Assembly (NCBI GenBank): GCA_025449775.1
Contig: JANWIS010000127.1
Location: 1-14,171 of the forward strand
Reading direction: 5' to 3'
DNA from: Ignavibacteriaceae bacterium
GTDB taxonomy: Bacteria; Bacteroidota; Ignavibacteria; Ignavibacteriales; Ignavibacteriaceae
DNA length: 14,171 nucleotides
The notes under the pieces are model-generated. The model had not been told where the DNA came from. It saw nothing but the letters and a program-made list of their open reading frames with translations, and made no database searches. Position numbers and translations under genes: made by a program. How positions within the stretch are numbered: the first letter of the stretch is position 1; every line of letters begins with the position of its first letter. This document shows positions 1 through 5,911 of the stretch, piece after piece.

Positions 1-1
1 A

Positions 2-2095
2 CTCAATAACCACATTCAAAAACTCTCCAATGAAATCAGGCAGTTAAGAGAGATGAAATTTATTGAACAAAAAAATGTAAACGCTTTAAATAATATTCCT
101 TATGAAAACGAAACTACACAAAAGAACAGCGATTTGAATAATGATCTGACTATAAAACTCCGTGTACAAAAAGAAATAGAGCTGGCAGAAAAAAGAAAAT
201 CGGAGCTTGAAAAAGAAACTGTGGAAATGGAAACAAGATTCAGAGAAATTTATACACGGGTTCTTGAGGTCGGTGAAATGGATCAGGATCTAAAAGCAGA
301 AATAAAAAAGAAAAAGGAAGAAGTTCAAAATCTCGATGCAATAAGAAATCAATTTTCTCATGAACAGATGAAGAATTTCAACAACAGGATTGCCGTACTG
401 AAAGAAGAAGAAAAAAAGAGTTTGTTAGAGATTAAACAAAGAATAAAGCAGCTGACTGACCGGGAAATTGAATTACAGAATAGAGTTAGTCTTCGTGAAA
501 AAGCTCTAAAGGAAATTGAAGAAAAAGTTGAACAAAAAAATCCAAATTTTGAAAACGTTACAGAAGTAAATCTTTCTGCAATTGCAATCGAAGAACAGAA
601 GCTTCTGGAATCAATTGATATTAAAAAACGTATTTTCGCTGAACTGGACCAATCTATTCGTTCACTTAAAGAAGAAAAAAATAAAATTACTGATGAGCTG
701 AATAGAACAGCCGAGCTGCTGAAGAATGAAAAATTTCTGTCGAATTCCGAATTGGATTATCCTGAACTAAAAACTACAGAGCTGAATGAAACTGAAAAAG
801 AAACAAGCACAACAAAGGGTGTAATAAAAGCATTAAAAGAGGAAGAAAGAATAATCAGGGAATCAATTGAACAGCTTCTCCAGGCTGAATCTCTCAAGAA
901 GGAATTAATTTCAGATTTAAACAATAATCTCTCCACAAAGGAAATTCAATTTGCTGAGTTGAATAAAGAGTATGATGCAAAATCCGGATGGCTAAACGAA
1001 ATCTCATTCAAGAACAAACTTATACTTGAAGAGCTGGCAACTAAAACAAATGAGTTGTCTTCTGTTGAAAATTCATTCAATTCCAAAATGACAAGATTGA
1101 ATGAGCTGACTGGAGAAGTAGATTCACTTGAAGCTAAACTTTTTATTCTGAAAAATGAAGTTGCTGAAAAAGATTCATTAAAAACAGATCTCAATGAAAA
1201 AATCAAAACAGAAAAGGAAGCATGGACAAAGCTGGAAGAACATTATAAACAACTTGTTGAAAAAGTACCGATGCTTGAACTGAAAAAAGAAGAAATGGGT
1301 TTGAGCAATAACATGTTTGAGAAACGGTTTGCGGATATGTTCAGGAATTATAGTACACAGATGGGAGAAATGTATAAAAAGAAAAACTTGCTCGAGCAGA
1401 TGCTCATTAAAAAAGAGCAGGATGTAAATGAAAAAGATCAGACGTTGACTGAGAAATTATCTGCACTAGATGAAACAGATAAAATATTAACTATACGTAA
1501 GACTGAGACTGAATCAATTGAAGAATTATTGACAACGATTAATGAACAGCGTGAATTGATTGCAAATGATATTTCAGCATTAGAAGAAAAAAATATTGAA
1601 AAACAGATTCAGAATAAGGAACTGCGTATTGAGAGTGATTTGTTCCAGAAAAAATTAATTGAGTTTGAAAGCGGACTGAGAGAACTTTTCAAACGAGCTG
1701 AAGACCGCTTCCAACGAAATACAGAAATGAAATCCGGAATTGAAAACGAACTTAGAGAATATGAATCACGGCTAAATGAGTTGAATAAAGCAATTAAAGA
1801 TTCAATGAATGAGCTTGTTGACCTGCGAACTACAATCAGCAAAATAAAAATTGAACACGAACAGCACCGGCTTGGTATAAATAAATTAGCCGAGGTAAAG
1901 AAAAAACTGGAAGATGAAATAAGTAAACACCAGGTGGTGCTTGATAAGTACACAAAGATTAAGGAGAAGATAAGACAGGAACAGGATATGATACGAAGAA
2001 AAAGACAAACGATTTCTTCAAATGAATCATCAAGTCATCCGGCTGAAACTGAAAAATCATTTGAGCCTCATCATTTGAACTGGATAAAACTCTGA
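2..2095 (+). CDS. Long coiled-coil protein, 5' end outside window (partial)
   Basis: I do not recognise a named family. The first in-window ATG is at 53, but the frame is open to the left edge, and the 17 codons before that ATG (LNNHIQKLSNEIRQLRE) have the same coiled-coil character, so the true start is probably upstream and 53 is an internal Met. About 697 residues are visible. They are almost entirely heptad-like and rich in Glu, Lys, Leu and Asn. There is no Walker motif, signal peptide, membrane segment or cysteine-rich zone. Helix-breaking interruptions are few (for example NPNFENV near 2-kb-scale position 540 and SELDYPEL near 750). The last ~35 residues become polar, Ser/His-rich and non-coiled (SSNESSSHPAETEKSFEPHH). 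The gene ends with three consecutive in-frame stops (TGA TGA TAA, 2093-2101). By composition it could be a cytoskeletal, SMC-like or scaffold protein, and the missing N-terminus would be needed to tell. Coding is certain; function is unknown. Confidence 0.85.
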   Translation, partial: LNNHIQKLSNEIRQLREMKFIEQKNVNALNNIPYENETTQKNSDLNNDLTIKLRVQKEIELAEKRKSELEKETVEMETRFREIYTRVLEVGEMDQDLKAEIKKKKEEVQNLDAIRNQFSHEQMKNFNNRIAVLKEEEKKSLLEIKQRIKQLTDREIELQNRVSLREKALKEIEEKVEQKNPNFENVTEVNLSAIAIEEQKLLESIDIKKRIFAELDQSIRSLKEEKNKITDELNRTAELLKNEKFLSNSELDYPELKTTELNETEKETSTTKGVIKALKEEERIIRESIEQLLQAESLKKELISDLNNNLSTKEIQFAELNKEYDAKSGWLNEISFKNKLILEELATKTNELSSVENSFNSKMTRLNELTGEVDSLEAKLFILKNEVAEKDSLKTDLNEKIKTEKEAWTKLEEHYKQLVEKVPMLELKKEEMGLSNNMFEKRFADMFRNYSTQMGEMYKKKNLLEQMLIKKEQDVNEKDQTLTEKLSALDETDKILTIRKTETESIEELLTTINEQRELIANDISALEEKNIEKQIQNKELRIESDLFQKKLIEFESGLRELFKRAEDRFQRNTEMKSGIENELREYESRLNELNKAIKDSMNELVDLRTTISKIKIEHEQHRLGINKLAEVKKKLEDEISKHQVVLDKYTKIKEKIRQEQDMIRRKRQTISSNESSSHPAETEKSFEPHHLNWIKL

Positions 2096-2192
2096 TGATA
2101 AATTACAGGCAAGTGTAGTTCGTAAATTTCCTGGCTCAGATTTAAACAAATCAATTTTAACTTACTTAACAAATTCATTCTGAGTTTCCTTT

Positions 2193-3530
2193 ATGAAAAG
2201 ATATTTTCTTCCTTTGTCCATTAGTGTCAGCTTCGTAATTTTTTCATTCCAAACTTTTGCACAGCAATATTCCCCTCCCGAATGGAGCTATGATAAATCC
2301 ATCTACGAAGTTAACGTGAGACAATTTACAGAAGAAGGAACTTTCAAAGCATTTGAAAAACATTTGTCGAGATTAAAAAAGTTAGGTACGGAAATTTTAT
2401 GGTTTATGCCAATCCATCCCATCGGAGTAAAGAACAGAAAAGGTACACTTGGCAGCTACTATTCCGTTAAAAATTATAAGGAAGTAAACCCGGAGTTCGG
2501 AACTCCGGAAGATTTTAAAACTTTGGTGAATAACATTCATAAGTCAGGAATGTATGTTATCATCGATTGGGTTGCTAATCATACTGCATGGGATAATCCA
2601 TGGATTCAGCAGCATCCGGATTTTTATACAAAAGATTCTCTTGGAAAAATTATTTCTCCAAATCCAGATTGGAGTGATGTAGCAGATCTGAATTATGAGA
2701 ACAAAGAACTTTGGAAAGAGATGATATCTGCTCTGAAATTCTGGGTTGAAGAATATGACATTGACGGTTACCGTTGTGATGTTGCTGGAATGATTCCAAT
2801 TGAATTCTGGATTGAAGCAAGAAAAGAGCTGGATGAAATTAAAAATGTTTTTATGCTTGCTGAATGGGATACCCCTGAAATGCAAAAGGCATTTGATATG
2901 ACTTACGACTGGAACCTGTTTAAAACTTTAAATGGAATTGCTGACGGAAAAAAATCTGTGAATGATCTTGTCGTTCATCTGAATAAAGACAAAAATGATT
3001 ATCCAGTAAACCATTTCAGGATGCAGTTCACATCAAACCACGATGAAAATACATGGAACGGAACTGAATTTGAGCGGCTTGGCGATGGAGCAGAAACATT
3101 TGCAGTTTTAACCTGTTTGATTCCTGATATGCCGCTTATTTATAACGGTCAGGAAGCAGGCTTCAATAAAAGACTTTCCTTTTTTGAGAAGGACAGTATT
3201 GAATGGAAAGATCACAAATTCTTCGATCTCTACTCTATGTTTTTTCATTTAAAAAAGAATAACAAAGCTTTATTGAATGGCAAGCAAGGCGGTGAACTGA
3301 TGATAATTCAAAGTTCGGATGAGGAAAGCATTTTTGCTTTTTCCAGAAGTTCCGGTAAGGATAAAATTTTAGCGATCTTCAATCTTTCGAACAGCCAAAA
3401 AGAATTTGAAATTGAATCAGAACATCTTACCGGTTCATATAAAAATCTTTTTACTGACAAGCTGGAAAGTTTTAAATCAAAAGAATTTTTCAAGCTTAAT
3501 GCATGGGAGTACCGGGTGTATATTAAATAG
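2193..3530 (+). CDS. Exported GH13 alpha-amylase-family glycoside hydrolase
   Basis: 445 residues. Residues 1-23 form a signal peptide (MKRY, hydrophobic core, cleavage likely after TFA-23), so the enzyme acts in the periplasm or outside the cell. The (beta/alpha)8 barrel carries the four GH13 conserved regions: I, DWVANH (125-130); II, GYRCDVAG (192-199) with Arg194 and nucleophile Asp196; III, AEWD with acid/base Glu224; IV, FTSNHDE (279-285) with His283 and transition-state stabiliser Asp284. The QF-T-EGT segment near 44-50 and the late NGQEAGF (318-324) are also family-like. A small beta domain follows from about 375 to the end. By family it should retain-hydrolyse or transfer alpha-1,4-glucans such as starch or maltodextrin; the exact specificity cannot be read. 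It has no T9SS tail and no carbohydrate-binding module. No clear Shine-Dalgarno precedes the ATG (TTTCCTTT), and a 97-nt gap separates it from the coiled-coil gene, so it is probably transcribed on its own. Confidence 0.93.
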   Translation: MKRYFLPLSISVSFVIFSFQTFAQQYSPPEWSYDKSIYEVNVRQFTEEGTFKAFEKHLSRLKKLGTEILWFMPIHPIGVKNRKGTLGSYYSVKNYKEVNPEFGTPEDFKTLVNNIHKSGMYVIIDWVANHTAWDNPWIQQHPDFYTKDSLGKIISPNPDWSDVADLNYENKELWKEMISALKFWVEEYDIDGYRCDVAGMIPIEFWIEARKELDEIKNVFMLAEWDTPEMQKAFDMTYDWNLFKTLNGIADGKKSVNDLVVHLNKDKNDYPVNHFRMQFTSNHDENTWNGTEFERLGDGAETFAVLTCLIPDMPLIYNGQEAGFNKRLSFFEKDSIEWKDHKFFDLYSMFFHLKKNNKALLNGKQGGELMIIQSSDEESIFAFSRSSGKDKILAIFNLSNSQKEFEIESEHLTGSYKNLFTDKLESFKSKEFFKLNAWEYRVYIK

Positions 3531-3632
3531 TTTTTTTGTCATAAATAATATCTTTTACCATTCTTTTAACCGCTGATAAACCAATTCATCCTCTAATCAA
3601 TATTATTCTATCTTAAATAAAATTTATCTGCT

Positions 3633-3653
3633 TTTTTGTAACAATTACAAAAA
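3633..3653. repeat. Perfect 9-bp inverted repeat upstream of sigma gene
   Basis: TTTTTGTAA (3633-3641), spacer CAA, TTACAAAAA (3645-3653): perfect arms in the leader of the sigma-factor gene, ending 20 nt before its ATG. It overlaps the putative -35 element at 3637-3643. No T-run follows, so it is a poor terminator. It could be an operator or simply a symmetric -35 region. Confidence 0.6.
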
Positions 3654-3663
3654 CAACTTCGTC
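3637..3663 (+). promoter_or_regulatory. Candidate ECF-sigma promoter (TGTAACA-N16-CGTC)
   Basis: TGTAACA at 3637-3643 and CGTC at 3660-3663 are separated by exactly 16 nt. ECF sigma factors typically use an AAC-containing -35 element and a CGTC-type -10 element with about 16-17 nt between (family knowledge). Transcription would start around 3669-3672, only a few bases before the ATG at 3674, giving a leaderless or nearly leaderless mRNA. That fits the absence of a Shine-Dalgarno site. The simplest reading is autoregulation by the sigma factor encoded directly downstream. Confidence 0.55.
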
Positions 3664-3673
3664 TTTATAATAA

Positions 3674-4207
3674 ATGCTCAGTTCAGTAAAGTTTGATTAT
3701 TTGGTCAAACAGCATAAGAACAGGATTTTTAACTACGCCATCTTTATGATGAAAAACAGGATGGACGCTGAAGATATTACACAGGAAGTTTTGATCAGGA
3801 CCTGGAAGAATATTAATAATTTCAATTTTTATGCTGCAAAAGGATGGATGATGAAAACGACTCACAATCTTTGCATCGATCATCTAAGAAAAAATAAAAC
3901 GATAAACTATAGAGAAATTCAGATTGATGATGAATACCATGATGAAATAATTGATATGGATATGCAAAGCAACCCGGAACAATTAACAGAGAAATTAATA
4001 ACGGAAAATGAAATTAGAGAAGCAATTGAAAAATTACCTGAAAGATTAAAGTGCGTTTTTGTTTTATATGAAATACAGGAATTCAAATACAAAGAAATAA
4101 GCAGGATACTTGATGTGCCTTTGAACACTGTTAAAGTGAATATTCTGCGGGCAAGAAAACAACTTCAGAAAGAATTAAGAACACATGCAAATGAAAGATT
4201 TAAATAA
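3674..4207 (+). CDS. ECF-type RNA polymerase sigma factor
   Basis: 177 residues, a normal length for a group 4 (ECF) sigma-70 factor. Region 2 spans about residues 7-76, with the core/-10 contact motif DAEDITQEVLIRTW (31-44) and the downstream helix KGWMMKTTHNLCIDHLRK (56-73). A variable acidic linker follows (80-110). Region 4 spans about 112-168 and contains the -35-binding helix-turn-helix KYKEISRILDVPLNTVK (138-154) and its RARKQLQ extension. There is no SnoaL or other C-terminal extension. It is the first gene of a four-gene operon, and the next gene starts inside its 3' end, implying translational coupling. The ATG has no Shine-Dalgarno but sits immediately after an ECF-like promoter. 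The most likely role is to direct RNA polymerase to this operon and perhaps others in response to an envelope signal; the signal is unknown. Confidence 0.93.
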   Translation: MLSSVKFDYLVKQHKNRIFNYAIFMMKNRMDAEDITQEVLIRTWKNINNFNFYAAKGWMMKTTHNLCIDHLRKNKTINYREIQIDDEYHDEIIDMDMQSNPEQLTEKLITENEIREAIEKLPERLKCVFVLYEIQEFKYKEISRILDVPLNTVKVNILRARKQLQKELRTHANERFK

Positions 4208-4748
4208 GATCGATCAAAAATTAATTGATAAAATAGTCAGTACCGCTTACGGAGATGCCGGAATTGTTGACAGGCTGATTGTTTACTGGAAAGCTTTTCA
4301 AGACGACAGAATAAAAATGCTGTTTCAGGATCAAAAAAATATTGCTACAGCAGTTCAACGGGTAAAACAGGAAGAAACTCCAATTCATTTAACTCAAGCT
4401 GTTAAAGGATTGACGACAAATGAAAAGCAGGCAGGTTTTTTAATTTCAAATATCCAACATTTACTCTTTATACTTTTCGAAAAGAGAACAATTGCGTTTG
4501 CACTGCTTGGAATAATTTTTGCGATCGTCATTTCATTTTTAATCTTTAGAGAACCGGAATACACAAAAAAATATTCACATGCAGAAATTGAACTAGCTGA
4601 AAAACAATTCAAACTCTCACTGGCAATAATCGGTAAAGCATTTGAAAAAGCTGAAAAAAGTTTCAGTGATGACATTCTTGACAAACAGATTAATAAAAAA
4701 TTAAACAAAGGTTATTATTTAGTAAACAACATTCTAATCGGAGGTTAA
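4185..4748 (+). CDS. Single-pass membrane protein, probable anti-sigma factor
   Basis: 187 residues. A soluble N-terminal part (1-100) is followed by one strong membrane helix at about 102-121 (TIAFALLGIIFAIVISFLIF), then a ~65-residue extracytoplasmic part rich in Lys and Glu that looks helical. This is the layout of a membrane-anchored anti-sigma factor, and the position (overlapping the 3' end of the ECF sigma gene by 23 nt, or 17 nt if the second ATG at 4191 is used) is the classic one. The family cannot be named. There is no cysteine in the protein, so it is not a zinc-binding ZAS-type anti-sigma factor, and I see no clear FecR-like domain. The function is therefore inferred from context and topology. 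The gene ends 1 nt before the next start codon, and its last codons contain the ribosome-binding site of that gene. Confidence 0.7.
   Translation: MQMKDLNKIDQKLIDKIVSTAYGDAGIVDRLIVYWKAFQDDRIKMLFQDQKNIATAVQRVKQEETPIHLTQAVKGLTTNEKQAGFLISNIQHLLFILFEKRTIAFALLGIIFAIVISFLIFREPEYTKKYSHAEIELAEKQFKLSLAIIGKAFEKAEKSFSDDILDKQINKKLNKGYYLVNNILIGG
4740..4744 (+). promoter_or_regulatory. Shine-Dalgarno deciding a TTG start
   Basis: GGAGG lies 5 nt before TTG at 4750, inside the last codons of the upstream gene. It supports the TTG start, as does the complete signal peptide that follows. The next in-frame Met is at residue 39 and would remove the signal peptide. Confidence 0.75.
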
Positions 4749-4749
4749 A

Positions 4750-5319
4750 TTGAAAGCAATAAAAATAATTTTAACACTGTTCATTCTAATTAGTGCGGGG
4801 ATTACAGCACAAAGCAGTGATGTAAAAAACGAACCTGGGTATGTAGATTTTGGTGATCTTGCAATGTTTGAAAGTTCAACTGGTGTTACAGAAGTAATTC
4901 TTGACGAAGATCTTCTTTCAGCTCTTGCTGAAATTTCCACTGATGAAGACCCGAATGTGATGGCAATTTTAAAAGGATTAAAACTGGTCAAAGCACATGT
5001 GTTCGAAGTTTCTGATGACAATAAATCTGACCTCGAAGCAAGAGTGAATAGCGTCGATTCAGAGCTTACAGGCTCAGACTGGAAGAGAATAGTAAAAACA
5101 AGAAGCGAGGATGAAATCGCTAATGTTTATATAAAGCAAGGTGACAATAAACAAATTGTTGGATTGGTTGTAACTTCAGTCGGAGCAGATGATGAAGCTG
5201 CTTTCGTAAATATTGTAGGAACAATTGATCTCGCAACAATCGGAAGACTCGGAAAACAATTTAACCTTCCACATCTTAATGGTATAAATAATTCCGGGGA
5301 AAACTCAGATGAAAACTAA
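4750..5319 (+). CDS. Exported DUF4252-like protein (TTG start)
   Basis: 189 residues, starting at TTG. Residues 1-20 are a signal peptide (MKAIKIILTLFILISAGITA, likely cleaved before Gln21); there is no lipobox Cys, so the mature protein should be soluble in the periplasm or exported further. The mature part resembles the DUF4252 family, which in Bacteroidota often accompanies ECF sigma operons: an acidic N-terminal half, then a conserved block W111-KRIVKTRSEDE, a YIKQGDN turn, a hydrophobic strand (IVGLVVTSVG) and AFVNIVGTIDLATIGRL (151-167) before a short polar tail. The family call is by eye. No catalytic residues are evident and the biochemical role is unknown. Being co-transcribed with sigma and anti-sigma suggests an envelope sensor, ligand or feedback component. 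Its stop overlaps the start of the next gene by 11 nt. Confidence 0.75.
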   Translation: MKAIKIILTLFILISAGITAQSSDVKNEPGYVDFGDLAMFESSTGVTEVILDEDLLSALAEISTDEDPNVMAILKGLKLVKAHVFEVSDDNKSDLEARVNSVDSELTGSDWKRIVKTRSEDEIANVYIKQGDNKQIVGLVVTSVGADDEAAFVNIVGTIDLATIGRLGKQFNLPHLNGINNSGENSDEN

Positions 5320-5839
5320 AATTTATTTTTTACCGCTGCTACTTCTTCCGTTATTACTTACTGGCTGCTTTTCAATAAATGAAGAGTTTGAAAGTATTCG
5401 TGATAATGTTATTAATAATATGGGTGATCAGTATAATTCTGAATTTCAGTTTTCAATCGGATCAGTAGGAATTACAGTTTCAAGCTGGATAATAGATTCA
5501 TCATCGGATGATAAACTTCCGGCTGAAATTCTGGAAGATGTTTCATCCGTACAGGTTGGTGTATATAAAAAATTTAAAGGAAATGCTTCTCCTGATATCA
5601 CAACGATAAAAGAAATGGAAAGCAACATGCAGCAAAGCGGATGGAAATCGATTGTCAAATCAAGTTCAGAAGATAAATTGACTGCAGTATATATTAGAAA
5701 AAATTCTGATGAGCTGCTGGAAAGATTATTTGTTATCAGCCTGGATGGTGATGAGTTGGTTTTAGTTGAAGTCGAAGGTGATTTAAAGGAAGCAATCTCA
5801 ACTGTAATAAAAGAAAAAGGCAGGTTGACGAATTTATAA
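5309..5839 (+). CDS. DUF4252-like lipoprotein, paralogue of the preceding gene
   Basis: 176 residues. The N-terminus is a lipoprotein signal peptide with lipobox LLTGC, so Cys20 should be lipidated and the protein anchored to a membrane. The C-terminal half parallels the previous gene: W112 in GWKSIVKSSSEDKLTAVYIR aligns with DWKRIVKTRSEDEIANVYIK, followed by a comparable strand (LFVISLDGDELVLVEVEGDL) and helix (KEAISTVIKEKG). The N-terminal halves are clearly diverged. The pair looks like an old tandem duplication in which one copy became a lipoprotein. The start overlaps the upstream stop (ATGAAAACTAA), and GGGGA about 8 nt upstream could serve as a ribosome-binding site. It is the last gene of the operon, followed by a terminator. 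Function is unknown; DUF4252 membership is a family-level guess. Confidence 0.75.
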   Translation: MKTKIYFLPLLLLPLLLTGCFSINEEFESIRDNVINNMGDQYNSEFQFSIGSVGITVSSWIIDSSSDDKLPAEILEDVSSVQVGVYKKFKGNASPDITTIKEMESNMQQSGWKSIVKSSSEDKLTAVYIRKNSDELLERLFVISLDGDELVLVEVEGDLKEAISTVIKEKGRLTNL

Positions 5840-5880
5840 TTGGTTCTCAGAAATTTTCATTTCTTCTCCACGTCTCTTCG

Positions 5881-5911
5881 ATCCTCTCCATTTTAAGGAG
5901 GGGATTTTTTT
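5881..5911 (+). terminator. Rho-independent terminator of the ECF operon
   Basis: Stem ATCCTCTCC (5881-5889) pairs with GGAGGGGAT (5897-5905), 9 bp with one G:T wobble, loop ATTTTAA, followed by a T-run ending at 5911. It lies 42 nt after the lipoprotein stop. The T-run overlaps the stop codon of the convergent cyclase gene (5910-5912). There is no matching T-run for the minus strand, so it looks unidirectional. Confidence 0.85.

Noticed and set aside
3531..3545. T-run after the amylase stop as terminator
   Set aside because: TAGTTTTTTTG has no preceding stem that I can find.
2193..5839. Amylase as part of the ECF operon or of a polysaccharide utilisation locus
   Set aside because: A 143-nt gap holding an internal promoter candidate separates them, and no SusC/SusD-like genes or carbohydrate regulators are present.
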